Below, piece after piece: positions 38,506 through 47,068 of a stretch of 64,000 nucleotides of DNA. Under the pieces are notes generated by a model. It was not told the DNA's origin. It saw nothing but the letters and a program-made list of their open reading frames with translations, and did not search any database. A program made the position numbers and the translations under genes. Origin of the DNA: Variovorax paradoxus (GTDB lineage Bacteria; Pseudomonadota; Gammaproteobacteria; Burkholderiales; Burkholderiaceae_C); assembly GCF_030815975.1 (NCBI RefSeq), contig NZ_JAUSXL010000002.1:3460501-3524500 (forward strand), in the 5' to 3' direction. Every line of letters begins with the position of its first letter. The first letter of the stretch is position 1.

Positions 38506-39036
38506 ATGTCGCACGATCTCTTTTCCTCTCTCGCTTCCTTCGAGTTCACTGCCTCTGTTCCTCTGCTCGTTCGCGACGCCGCGGGCGAATACCGTCCGGC
38601 CGAGGCCGACGAAGTGCTGCTCGCGGCCCAGCGGCTGCTGGCGCGGCGGGTGCGTGGTTGCCACGCGCTGACTTCACCAGCGCTGGTGCGGGACTTCCTG
38701 CGCCTGCGGCATGGGGCCTTGGAACACGAGGTGTTCGCCGTCGTGCACCTGGATGCGCAATGCCGCGTGCTGGACTATGTGGAGATGTTCCGCGGCACCG
38801 TCGCACAGAGCTCGGTGTACCCGCGTGAGGTGGTCAAGGACGCGCTGGCGCGCAACAGCGCTGCGCTGCTTCTGGTGCATGGGCATCCCTCGGGCCTGGC
38901 CGAGCCGTCGCCGGCCGATCAGGCGCTTACGAAGACTCTCAAGGCCGCGCTCTCGCTCGTGGACGTCCGCGTGCTGGATCACCTGATCGTCGGCGGGTCC
39001 ACCGTCTATTCCATGGCCGAGCATGGGCTGATCTAG
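38506..39036 (+). CDS. radC: RadC-like JAB/MPN-domain protein
   Basis: 176 residues, ATG 38506. The JAMM metal motif is VHGHPSGLAEPSPAD near residue 125 (two His and a distal Asp). It is a short form lacking the N-terminal helix-hairpin-helix domain of chromosomal RadC, which is usual for copies on plasmids and integrative elements. Function is unproven despite the historical DNA-repair name. It is followed by the leader and gene for ParB. Confidence 0.9.
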   Translation: MSHDLFSSLASFEFTASVPLLVRDAAGEYRPAEADEVLLAAQRLLARRVRGCHALTSPALVRDFLRLRHGALEHEVFAVVHLDAQCRVLDYVEMFRGTVAQSSVYPREVVKDALARNSAALLLVHGHPSGLAEPSPADQALTKTLKAALSLVDVRVLDHLIVGGSTVYSMAEHGLI

Positions 39037-39206
39037 GCGAGGGGGCTTCGGCCCCTTTTCGCTTTTTCACTCGCATGCGCGCTGCGCGCGTGCATCTGGC
39101 CGGCGGCCGGTGCGGCCGATGTCCTCTCTCTTTCATTCTCCGGTGGCGGTACCCGCCACCTGCGCGCCGCTGTCTGTGGCTTGCCTGGCCTCTGCGGGCG
39201 CTCCTC
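39037..39206. other. Spacer between radC-like gene and parB leader
   Basis: GC-rich, no gene recognised. Confidence 0.4.
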
Positions 39207-39287
39207 CCGTCAAGGGCCGCTGCGGCACCCGTGTCCTCGGCTTCGCCTGCGGGCCGCGCCAGCGCCTTCGCTGTTCTCCCTTGACGG
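39207..39287 (+). ncRNA. Structured leader upstream of parB (long-range hairpin)
   Basis: CCGTCAAGGG (39207-39216) is exactly complementary to CCCTTGACGG (39278-39287), enclosing about 60 nt that can fold further. The same CCGTCAAGG element opens the leaders of the radC-like gene and the first DUF2958 gene, suggesting one structural class. Confidence 0.5.
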
Positions 39288-39462
39288 CGCACCCGCGCCG
39301 GCCCCAGCCGGCCTGCATGGCCGCGAAAGGGCTTCGCGGCCCCTGTGGAGCCCAGCACCCAAGGAGAGCGCCTATGCACAGACCCACACCCTGAATTCAG
39401 TTCCGGTTTTGTTTTTCCAGTTCTTGTTTTCCAACGTCCCGACATGGGACAGGAGTTCGATC

Positions 39463-41505
39463 ATGACGACTGTTGATACGCCAGAAGATTCCACCCTTGA
39501 AGCGGCCGTACCGGCGCAGAACATCGTGCTGGTGCCGCTGTCGCGGCTGCGTTCGCGCCCCTCGAAGCGCAACGTGCGCCGCAAGGCGCGCACGTCGATT
39601 GCGGCGCTGGCGGCCAGCATCCGGCGTCTGGGCCTGCTGCAGAACCTCACCGTGATTCCTTTTGGCGACGGCGGGGACTTCGAGGTCGTCGCCGGCGGGC
39701 GGCGCCTCGCGGCGTTGAAGCTGCTCGCGAAGAAGCGGCACATCCCCGAGGATCGGCCGGTGCCCTGCCTGCTGGTGGCCGACACGGTGGCGCGCACGGC
39801 CAGTCTCACCGAGAACGTGCAGCGGGAGGCCATGGCGCCCGTGGACGAACTGCGCGCATGGAAAGCCCTGGTGGCCGAAGGCCGCTCGGTCGAGGCCATC
39901 GCGGCGGACTTCGGCGTGACGCCGCTGGTGGTCAAGCGGCGTCTGCGGCTCGCCAACGTCTCGCCGCGCCTGCTGACGGACTACGAGGCCGAGGCCGTGA
40001 CCCTCGAACAGTTGATGGCGCTCGCCATCACCGACGACCACGCGGCGCAGGAGGCCGCGTTCTACGACAGCCCGGCGTGGCAGCGCAGCCCCGAGGCGCT
40101 GCGCGAGCATCTGACCCATGAAGAGATCGACGCCAGCCGCGATGCGCTGGCGCGCTTCGTCGGGCTGGAGGCCTACGAAGCCGCAGGGGGCGGCGTGCGC
40201 CGCGACCTGTTCTCGGACGACCGGCAAGGGTGCTACCTCACCGATCCCGGGTTGCTGGAGACACTCGCGCGCCACAAGCTCGCCGCTGTCGTCGAGCAGG
40301 TCCAACTGGAGGGCTGGGGGTGGGCGGAGGCCGCGCCGCGTGCGACGGCTGCCGAACTGCACGTGTTCCAGCGGGTGCGGCGCACGCGCCGCAACCCGAG
40401 CAGGACCGAGGCCAAACGCATCGCGAAGCTCGAACGGAAACAGAACGAGCTGCAAGACCGGCTCGACGACGAGGATGCGGACCTGAGCGAGGATGGCGTG
40501 CGCGCGCTGCAGGAGGAACTGGATCGCCTCGGCAACGAATTGGAAGCCATCGAGCAGAGCCTGACAGGCTACCCGCCCGGTGCGGTGGAAATGGCCGGTG
40601 CCGTGGTGTCCGTGGATCACATGGGCGGCGTGGTGGTGCACCGTGGCCTGCTGCGCGAGGAACAGGCCAAGGCGCTGCGGGCACAGGAGCGGCAGGAAGC
40701 CCGCGCGGCGGGTGGGGGGCGCGACGGCCACGAGGGCGATGCCGATGAGGCGGCCAAGCCCGGTATCTCGGAGAAGCTGGCGAAGCGGTTGAGCGCCCAC
40801 CGGACGGCTGCCTTGCAGGCCGAGGTCGCCCGGCATCCGCAGGTGGCGTTGGTGGCGGTGGTGCACCGGCTCGCGCTACGCGTGGTCTTGGACAGCTACG
40901 GTTCCGGCGGGTCGCCCGTCGATATCATCGCCACGCCGCAGGATGGGCTCGCGCTGCACGCACCCGATATCGGGGATTCGCCTGCGGCGGTGGGCATGGG
41001 CAAGGTCCGCGAGGCATGGGCGGCGCGCCTGCCGAAAGAGCCCAAGGCCCTCTTTGCCGAACTGCTGGCCTTGCCGCAGGGCGAGCTGCTGTCGCTGCTG
41101 GCGGTGTGCGTGGCTTCCACGGTCAGCGTGCTGGCATCCCGCGAAGACGAGGCGCCTGCTGCCGAGTTGGCCGAGGCCGTGAGCCTCGACATGCGCGACT
41201 GGTGGACGCCGACCGCCGAAGGCTACTTCGCGCATGTCTCCAAGGCCAAGGCGCTGGAGGCGGTGCTGGCCTTTGCGCCGGATCACGTGACCCGGCTGTC
41301 CAAGCTCAAGAAGGCCGAGATCGCGAGCGAGGCGGAAAGGCTCGCGGCCGGGACCGGGTGGCTGCCGGTGATGTTCAGGGCCGAGGCGGAGCCGAGTCCG
41401 GAGACGACGGCATCGTCGGGGACCGAGGCAGCGGAAGAGTCGCAGGCAGAGGCGGACGAAGCCGCTGCGGTGGCCGAGGACCGCGAGGAACTGGCAGCCG
41501 CCTAG
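39463..41505 (+). CDS. ParB/RepB/Spo0J family partition protein
   Basis: 680 residues, ATG 39463 with AGGAG upstream. The N-terminal ParB nuclease/CTPase-like domain has FEVVAGGRRLAALKLLAKK and TASLTENVQREAMAPVDELRAW, followed by an HTH (SVEAIAADFGVTPLVVKRRLRLANVSPRLL). A coiled-coil-rich region lies at about residues 320-365 and the tail is Glu-rich. It is about twice the size of chromosomal ParB; such large versions are standard on Tn4371/ICE-type elements. parA lies 7 kb away, not adjacent. Confidence 0.88.
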   Translation: MTTVDTPEDSTLEAAVPAQNIVLVPLSRLRSRPSKRNVRRKARTSIAALAASIRRLGLLQNLTVIPFGDGGDFEVVAGGRRLAALKLLAKKRHIPEDRPVPCLLVADTVARTASLTENVQREAMAPVDELRAWKALVAEGRSVEAIAADFGVTPLVVKRRLRLANVSPRLLTDYEAEAVTLEQLMALAITDDHAAQEAAFYDSPAWQRSPEALREHLTHEEIDASRDALARFVGLEAYEAAGGGVRRDLFSDDRQGCYLTDPGLLETLARHKLAAVVEQVQLEGWGWAEAAPRATAAELHVFQRVRRTRRNPSRTEAKRIAKLERKQNELQDRLDDEDADLSEDGVRALQEELDRLGNELEAIEQSLTGYPPGAVEMAGAVVSVDHMGGVVVHRGLLREEQAKALRAQERQEARAAGGGRDGHEGDADEAAKPGISEKLAKRLSAHRTAALQAEVARHPQVALVAVVHRLALRVVLDSYGSGGSPVDIIATPQDGLALHAPDIGDSPAAVGMGKVREAWAARLPKEPKALFAELLALPQGELLSLLAVCVASTVSVLASREDEAPAAELAEAVSLDMRDWWTPTAEGYFAHVSKAKALEAVLAFAPDHVTRLSKLKKAEIASEAERLAAGTGWLPVMFRAEAEPSPETTASSGTEAAEESQAEADEAAAVAEDREELAAA

Positions 41506-41550
41506 GCATGAGGCTCCGGCCCGAGGCCGGGGCCTTGGATAGCAAGCCAA

Positions 41551-41588
41551 AAAAACGCGCGCGGCAGGTGTGCCGCGCGCGTTCTTGT
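41551..41588. terminator. Bidirectional intrinsic terminator after parB
   Basis: 13-bp stem AACGCGCGCGGCA / TGCCGCGCGCGTT (41554-41566, 41571-41583) with a 4-nt loop, A-run on the left and CTTGTTT on the right. Confidence 0.85.
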
Positions 41589-41795
41589 TTGCGGACGAGA
41601 GGAGGGCGGTGGGCACGCCGGGGCGGCATGGGTGCCTCGAGCCATCGGGATCGCCTGCGCCGTGGTACGTCCCGGCATGCTCCGACGGGTTGGCTGCGCC
41701 AGCGCGTCGCGTGAGCATCGTGACAACTCCAATCCGGTTGCGTGCGCATCTCGCCCGAATCCGGAGAGCTCGACGATTTCAATCCTCCCATCCTC

Positions 41796-42257
41796 ATGAA
41801 TCACCAAGGCGTCAGCGAAATCTGCTTCGAAGAAACCTACGCAGTCCCGCAGGACCAGACCGCGCGGTCATTGTTCGCGCGACTGCCGCATGGCGGCGAC
41901 TACGCGCAGACGCTGATCGAATGCCTGGCGACCGGGTACCTGGTCGCGGTGGTCGAATCCATCTGCATCCGCGAAATGCAGAGGCATGTCGATCCGGTGG
42001 TGGAGGTGGTCGTCGGCCGCACCGTGCATATCGAGCATCGCGGCCCCATTCCACCGAAGACACGCCTGCGCCTGCGGGGATGGGTCGAGGGGCTGGGCGA
42101 GCGCAGCGCGACCTTCCGCATCCAGGCACACGACGACCACGAGCCGGTGCTCGACGGGACGGTCACGCTGGTAGCGGCCGAGCGGGCCCGCATCGAGTCG
42201 CGCATCGCCACGAAGGTCGGTGCGCTGGAGGCCGCCCGCGGCGGGCAGCGGGTCTGA
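41796..42257 (+). CDS. Hotdog-fold thioesterase family protein (FlK-like)
   Basis: 153 residues. The pattern LATGYLVAVVESICIREMQ, then TVHIEHRGPIPPKTRLRLRGWVEGLGERSATFRIQAHDDHEPVLDGT fits hotdog acyl-CoA thioesterases of the FlK-like group. His in IEHRGPIP and Glu in VVESIC are candidate catalytic residues. An ATG at 41742 is in frame, but the similarity begins after 41796. It is cargo between parB and the DUF736 gene and is unrelated to element maintenance. Substrate unknown. Confidence 0.6.
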   Translation: MNHQGVSEICFEETYAVPQDQTARSLFARLPHGGDYAQTLIECLATGYLVAVVESICIREMQRHVDPVVEVVVGRTVHIEHRGPIPPKTRLRLRGWVEGLGERSATFRIQAHDDHEPVLDGTVTLVAAERARIESRIATKVGALEAARGGQRV

Positions 42258-42755
42258 CGGTTGGGAACGACGGGTCATCGAGCGTCATGGACAGGTCTCT
42301 CGCCGTGCTCGCTGACTTCCTTCATGCCGTCGATGCCGATCGCGTCTGCTGCCTCGATGCTGCGCGACGTTCCGGTGGCGCTTTCCCGGTCAGCCGGCTT
42401 GGACCTGGATGGCGTCCGGGACCATGCCGGAACGCCGGTGCTGCGGTCCCGGTGCTTGGACCATGGATCCTTTCGGGATCAGGTGCACGCCCACGGCCTT
42501 GTATGTGTCGTGAATCCTGGCGCGGGCACGGCGGCGCTTCTCTTCGTTGCGCTTCGCCTCGGGCTTCCTCGCCGCAACCGTCCCGCCCGACAAATTTCCC
42601 CGACCTGCGGTCTTCCTCGCGAGGCAAATTTCTCGGGCCGTACGGTCCTCCACTCGCGTTGCGGCCTTCGGTGCGGCGCGCCCGGACCCGCGCCGTCCGG
42701 ATCACGCCAAGGCCGCGATGGGCGCGGACCTGGTCAACTTCGAAAGGACTTCATC
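42258..42755. other. Leader region of the DUF736 gene
   Basis: About 500 bp with no confident gene. It contains the word CAAATTTC twice (around 42590 and 42629) within GC-rich surroundings. A minus-strand Lys/Arg-rich ORF (42390-42653) has no similarity. Confidence 0.4.
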
Positions 42756-43064
42756 ATGGCCAACATCGGCACCTTCACCGCACAGAACAACGGCTTCACC
42801 GGCACGGTGCGCACCCTGACGCTCAACGTCAAGGTCAAGATCGCGCCCAGCGACAAGGAAAGCGAGAACGCCCCGGACTACCGCATCGTGGCGGGCACCG
42901 GCTACGAGATCGGCGCGGCCTGGAAGAAGGTCAGCAAGGCGGACCGGCCCTACCTGTCGGTGACGCTCGATGACCCGTCGTTCCCGGCGACCATCTACGC
43001 CCGCCTGGTCGAAGGCGACGACGGCGCGCACAACCTGATCTGGTCGCGAAGCAAGGGCGACTGA
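42756..43064 (+). CDS. DUF736 family protein
   Basis: 102 residues beginning [27 protein letters not shown], ending [10 protein letters not shown]; this is the DUF736 signature. These small beta-rich proteins are constant companions of relaxase/RepA-type integrative elements and their function is not established. A strong hairpin follows the stop (43075-43102). Confidence 0.92.
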   Translation: MANIGTFTAQNNGFTGTVRTLTLNVKVKIAPSDKESENAPDYRIVAGTGYEIGAAWKKVSKADRPYLSVTLDDPSFPATIYARLVEGDDGAHNLIWSRSKGD

Positions 43065-43074
43065 GCGTCGCCCG

Positions 43075-43102
43075 GCGCCCCGCCAGCCGGCGGGGCGCTT
43101 CA
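43075..43102 (+). terminator. Hairpin terminator after DUF736
   Basis: Perfect 10-bp stem GCGCCCCGCC-AGCC-GGCGGGGCGC followed by TTCACTT. A second hairpin AACGGCCCG/CGGGCCGTT follows at 43119-43144. Confidence 0.7.
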
Positions 43103-43172
43103 CTTCTGAGTTTCACCAACGGCCCGCGCTTGTCACGGGCCGTTTAACTGCTGCGAGCCCGTACCGAATTGC

Positions 43173-43204
43173 GGAAGTACGGATTGGCGTCAGTCCGTAC
43201 TTCC
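43173..43204. repeat. Perfect 11-bp inverted repeat
   Basis: GGAAGTACGGA at 43173-43183 and its exact complement at 43194-43204, 10-nt loop. There is no T-run; it may be a protein-binding site or structured RNA. Confidence 0.65.
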
Positions 43205-43521
43205 TGATTTCCTGATCTGTGGATCGTCGCCATTCCGGCTTTGCGGTTCCACGGATGTACGAGTCGCTGTGGATGTGCGCAGGCGGTTCTGCGAATCCGT
43301 GGGTTTGTGCAAAGACGGGTCGCAGGTTGTGCGAATCGGCGTGCATACGGTTCGGCGTCGAAGAAATGCGTGCGTCTGCCGGCGATGCCGGGCCGGGCTG
43401 TCGTGCGGCGCATCGAGCCGCCGATGGCGTCTCGCCCCCTTCGGGCTTCCATCCCTGACGCCTGCGGCCTTCACTGCGCTCCCGGCCTGCGCGCTTCGCT
43501 TGCCACGAGGCAGGGGAGGGC

Positions 43522-43688
43522 TTGCTTGCTGTTCCCTTCATCGTTCACGGCGTTCTCGCCGTCAAGGTCTGCGCGCACGTCGTGCGCTTGCGGCCGGCGG
43601 CCGTCTCTCGAACCCTGACGGCTGCGCTGCGCCGTGCTGCTTCCGGTCTCGGGCAATTCCGCCCGGAATTCTTCCAAGGAGAAAGACC
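43522..43688 (+). ncRNA. Structured leader upstream of the first DUF2958 gene (candidate radC RNA motif)
   Basis: Closely similar to 38346-38505: shared CTTGCTGTTCCCTTCA, TTCTCGCCGTCAAGGTCTG, CGAACCCTGAC, GCTGCGCTGCGCCGTG and GGTCTCGGGCAAT. CCGTCAAGG (43559-43567) pairs with CCCTGACGG (43613-43621) at 8 of 9 positions. Confidence 0.5.
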
Positions 43689-44036
43689 ATGACGAAGCTC
43701 ATTACCGACGAACAACGCGCGCTGCTGCTGGCCAACGGCCGGAAATCGGTCGAGAACCCTCACTTCGACCCGCTGCCGGCGGTCAAGCTGTTCACGCCCA
43801 ACGCAGGTGCGACGTGGTTGCTGACCGAAATCGATCCGGACGATCAAGACATCGCGTTTGGACTCTGCGACCTCGGGCAAGGTTTTCCCGAGCTCGGCTA
43901 TGTGAGCCTGACGGAGCTGGAGGGCTTGCGCGGACGATGGGGTCTGCCCATCGAGCGCGATCTGTACTTCATGGCCGACAAGCCGATCAGCGGCTATGCA
44001 CGAGAAGCCCGGTTCGTCGGGAGGATCGTGGCGTAG
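43689..44036 (+). CDS. DUF2958 family protein, copy 1
   Basis: 115 residues, AAGGAGAAAG just before ATG. The core AVKLFTPNAGATWLLTEIDPDD, FGLCDLGQGFPELGYVSLTELE and DKPISGYAREARFVGRI is DUF2958. The family occurs on integrative and plasmid elements; function unknown. It is the first of three full copies plus one fragment in 2.4 kb. Confidence 0.9.
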   Translation: MTKLITDEQRALLLANGRKSVENPHFDPLPAVKLFTPNAGATWLLTEIDPDDQDIAFGLCDLGQGFPELGYVSLTELEGLRGRWGLPIERDLYFMADKPISGYAREARFVGRIVA

Positions 44037-44060
44037 GCGCCGCAGGCATCGGCCACAGGA

Positions 44061-44367
44061 TCAACGTTCCTGCGGCCGGTGCCATTCCTTCTGAAGCCTG
44101 GCTTCCGTTTCCAGCATCAGCTCGCCGGCGCTGCGGCCCAGCGCCCCGGGCGATCCTGAGCACCAGAACCAGCGTGGGCATGTGCTCGCCGCGCTCGATC
44201 TTGCCCATGTGAGAGCGCTCGATGCCGGCGAGGTGCGCCAGCATTTCCTGGGCGATGCCGTCCTCGGTTCTCAGTGCGCGCACCACAGCGCCGAACGCCA
44301 GTGCCGGCGCGACCTCGAAGGTCGTCGCACCGGTAGGGCGTCCTCGCTGAATAGCTCGCTTCTGCAT
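44061..44367 (-). pseudogene. XRE-family HTH regulator, frameshifted
   Basis: The N-terminal 70 residues are a Cro/CI-type HTH: FGAVVRALRTEDGIAQEMLAHLAGIERSHMGKIERGEHMPTLVLVLRIAR. One extra C in the CCCC run at 44144-44147 shifts the frame. Removing it restores RALGRSAGELMLETEARLQ and a stop at 44061, giving 101 residues. As it stands the C-terminus is replaced by unrelated sequence. It is divergent from the second DUF2958 gene and would be expected to regulate it. Confidence 0.7.
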
Positions 44368-44509
44368 GGACAGAAGCGTCTCGTTTCAGCACAATTTAAA
44401 CCACGTTATCTTTAACTCATATCGTTGTTTTCGGAGTCTATCCGCGCGCAGAAATCCTTCTGCACCTGTCCTTGTGGCACTAGCACCCCGTCATCTTTTT
44501 GAGGGTCCA

Positions 44510-44851
44510 ATGACTTTTCTCACCGAGCAGCAGCGCGCCGAGATGCTGGCCAACGGTACGGCGCGCGCCCGCGGCCAAGCCATCGACCCCTATCCCGTCG
44601 TCAAGCTGTACACGCTGGACGCCGCAGCGTGCTGGCTGCTCACCGAACTCGATGCCGATGGCGATCGCGCCTATGGGCTGACCGATGCCGGCACCGGCTT
44701 CCCCGAACTCGGGCACGTGAGCCTGTCGGCGCTCGAGCGTGTGCGCGGTCCCCAGGGCCTGCGCATCATCGCCGATCCGCATTTCAGGGCGCGGCAGCCG
44801 CTGTCCGGTTATGCGGCCGACGCGCAGCGCGACGGATCGATCAACGACTGA
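44510..44851 (+). CDS. DUF2958 family protein, copy 2
   Basis: 113 residues, MTFLTEQQRAEMLANGTARARG start. It is nearly the same protein as copy at 45716-46057 (both end GYAADAQ...SIND) but clearly diverged from copy 1. It is preceded by an AT-richer 140-bp spacer shared with the divergent XRE gene, and is followed immediately by a truncated DUF2958 fragment. Confidence 0.9.
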   Translation: MTFLTEQQRAEMLANGTARARGQAIDPYPVVKLYTLDAAACWLLTELDADGDRAYGLTDAGTGFPELGHVSLSALERVRGPQGLRIIADPHFRARQPLSGYAADAQRDGSIND

Positions 44852-44903
44852 AACTCATGGCGGGTGGGAGTACCGGATCGTTGCCGGCCGCGCGACGGCG
44901 CTG

Positions 44904-45161
44904 GTGGTCAAGCTGTTCACGCCCAACGCAGGTGCGACCTGGTTGCTGTGTGAGATCGATCGCGAGGATGATGACCGCGCGTTCGGCCTCTGCGACCTCG
45001 TGCAAGGCTTTCCCGAGTTGGGCTACGTGAGCCTGACGGAACTGGAGGGCTTCGGCGAGAAGTGGGGCCTGCCGATTGAGCGCGATCTCCATTTCATCGC
45101 CGACAAGCCGCTGAGCGGCTACGCGCGCGAAACGCGGCTGGCCGGGCGCATCGTGACGTAG
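44904..45161 (+). pseudogene. 5'-truncated DUF2958 copy
   Basis: Reads from VKLFTPNAGATWLLCEIDRED through GYARETRLAGRIVT, matching residues ~35-115 of copy 1 (43689-44036), but lacks the N-terminus and a normal start; a GTG at 44904 could start a short protein. The upstream bases (from 44852) resemble the sequence following copy 3 (from 46058). This suggests unequal recombination between tandem modules. Confidence 0.7.
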
Positions 45162-45191
45162 CGCCAAAGGCGCGGCCAATCGGCCGCGCTT

Positions 45192-45482
45192 TCATTCTGC
45201 TTGCGAGCCTTGGATTTCTGCCAACTCGCGCCGTACACGCTCGAAGAGCTTGTCTCTGGCCTTGTCGTTGCCGGCGTAAGCGAGCGTCAGCAGTGTGAGT
45301 GGATGCACGTCCATGACCTCGCACAGCTCGCTCACTTTGCTGAGGGTCGGACTCTTCAGGCCGCGCTCGAGCGAACTCAGGTACGTGCGACTCGACACAT
45401 CGGAAAACGCTTCCTGACTTAGGCCACGGGCTTTCCGGACAGCCTTGAGGGCCGCGGGGAAAGAGTGTGTGGTGGAGGTCAT
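45192..45482 (-). CDS. XRE-family HTH regulator
   Basis: 96 residues: PAALKAVRKARGLSQEAFSDVSSRTYLSSLERGLKSPTLSKVSELCEVMDVHPLTLLTLAYA, a complete Cro/CI-type HTH with a short C-terminal tail. It is divergent from DUF2958 copy 3. A palindrome CCCTAT-N8-ATAGGG sits 31 bp upstream of its start and is the likely operator for autoregulation. Confidence 0.88.
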   Translation of the reverse strand: MTSTTHSFPAALKAVRKARGLSQEAFSDVSSRTYLSSLERGLKSPTLSKVSELCEVMDVHPLTLLTLAYAGNDKARDKLFERVRRELAEIQGSQAE

Positions 45483-45512
45483 TCGGTCGTTCGGCGGGGA
45501 ACGGCGATGACA

Positions 45513-45532
45513 CCCTATCGACCTCTATAGGG
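45513..45532. promoter_or_regulatory. Candidate operator of the XRE regulator
   Basis: CCCTAT-N8-ATAGGG, a perfect 6+6 inverted repeat. Another CTATAG half-site at 45540-45545 overlaps a plausible -10 region (TACAATCTATAGT). Confidence 0.55.
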
Positions 45533-45715
45533 CTACAATCTATAGTGTTCAAAACGCATTCTCATCGAGGCATTGTCTTTGCGTCGGCGCGGAAGGCGTT
45601 GCCGAATGCGATTCGACAGCGAGGCATCTCGCAAGCTTTGTGTCGCATGAAGTCACCAATTTGACTTACAGATCCGCGTCGGCGCCCTAGCATTCCAAGG
45701 TCTCTTCTCGAAGCC

Positions 45716-46057
45716 ATGGCATTCCTCACCGAACAACAGCGCGCCGAGATGCTGGCCAACGGCGCAGCCCGCACCCATGGCCGCGCCGTCGATCCTTATC
45801 CCGTCGTCAAGCTGTACACCTTGGACGCCCCTGCCTGCTGGCTGCTCACCGAGCTCGATGCCGATGGCGATCGCGCCTATGGGCTGACAGATGCCGGCAC
45901 AGGCTTCCCCGAACTCGGGCACGTGAGCCTGTCGGCGCTCGAGCACGTGCGCGGTCCCCAGGGACTGCGCATCGTCGCCGATCCGCATTTCAGGGCACGG
46001 CAGCCGCTGTCCGGCTACGCGGCCGACGCGCAGTGCGACGCATCGATCAACGACTGA
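45716..46057 (+). CDS. DUF2958 family protein, copy 3
   Basis: 113 residues, MAFLTEQQRAEMLANGAARTHGRAVDPYPVVKLYTLD. It is a close paralogue of copy 2. The preceding 230 bp are shared with the divergent XRE gene and contain its likely operator. Confidence 0.9.
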   Translation: MAFLTEQQRAEMLANGAARTHGRAVDPYPVVKLYTLDAPACWLLTELDADGDRAYGLTDAGTGFPELGHVSLSALEHVRGPQGLRIVADPHFRARQPLSGYAADAQCDASIND

Positions 46058-46183
46058 ACTTCCTTGACGGGCGGGGCGCACGGGATCGTCGCCGCTCGAG
46101 CGACAGCGCATCGCTGCAAAAGCCAGCCATGCCGGCCGTGCCCGTGGCAGTCTTCGCGCAAGCAAGAAGAAGTGAGTTCTGCC

Positions 46184-46976
46184 ATGACCGACCGCAAGGC
46201 CGAAGGCCTGCCGAGCGCGCCCTGGCGCGCGTCGGCGGCCTACCTCTACACGCTCGATCTCGACAGCCCCGCGCTCGCGTGGGAGTACCTGCGCCGCCAT
46301 CCGCAGTACCAGGCGGACTGGGCGCGGCGCGCCGCATCGCTCGAGCGCTGGGGATTGCGACAGCGCCGAAGACCCCCGTCTCGATGCGCGCGAAGCGCGG
46401 CCGTTCTGGGTCGCGGCGGCTGACGAGTTGCTGCACGTGCGTGCTTCGCGCGCGCACGGTGCGCCGACCCGACCGACCTTCGATCTCTGGCGTGTGCCCG
46501 GCCGCAAGCGCCTGGCGCTCGATGGCACTGGTCTGATGCTGCTGACCGAGGTGTCCGCGCAGCGGCTGCGCATGTCACTGGCCGACGACCTCTGCGATGG
46601 CGCGGCCTTCACCTGCGTCGTCCCACTCGGCCCTGGCCTGCGCGGCCAGTTGGATGTGTTCAACGCGCAGGCACAGGCTCTTCAGGGCCATGCGCCGGTC
46701 GAGAATTTCACGCGGACTGTCACCCGTGCTGCGCTGCTGCATCTTCGCGCCCTGCAGGCGCTCGACGGCGCGCAAGCCGGCGCGTCGCAGCGCGACATCG
46801 CCCAAGCCCTGTTCGGTCTCGAGGCCGTGGTGCGCTGGCATGCCGATGGCGAACTGCGCGCCGCAGTCCGGCACCTGCTGCGGCGCGCCGAGGCGTACAT
46901 GAGCGGTGGCTATCTGAGCCTCGCGGGCATACAGCGAAGTGCAGCCGATGCCCCCGGAGACGAACCGATGCGCTGA
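46184..46976 (+). pseudogene. DUF6499/DUF2285 regulator-like gene, probably frameshifted
   Basis: The first frame (46184 onward) encodes the DUF6499 domain: APWRASAAYLYTLDLDSPALAWEYLRRHPQYQADWARRA. It then loses coherence near 46358. The next frame runs SAEDPRLDAREARPFWVAAADELLHVR and on through the DUF2285 domain to 46976. A CG lost from a CGCGAC context at about 46358-46361 would explain the shift and gives WGLR-DSAEDPRLDA when restored. Alternatively these are two overlapping genes, the second starting at TTG 46428. The family sits upstream of the HTH and repA genes in such elements and is thought to be regulatory. Confidence 0.65.
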
Positions 46977-47068
46977 ATATCTCCCTACGCAGAAAGACCG
47001 TTGCTTCCGAGACTGCCTCCACTGGGCTGCGAATGGTTCGCGGCCCCGCGACAACGATGGAGGCCCTC

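Larger units (their letters stand above)
43065..43521. other. Non-coding region with terminators and inverted repeats
   Basis: No gene. It holds two hairpins behind DUF736 and a perfect 11-bp inverted repeat at 43173-43204, then a GC-rich stretch with recurrent TGCGAATC words (near 43292 and 43331). It runs into the leader of the first DUF2958 gene. Confidence 0.5.

Noticed and set aside
42390..42653. Lys/Arg-rich minus-strand ORF upstream of DUF736
   Set aside because: No family resemblance; lies in the leader of a plus-strand gene.
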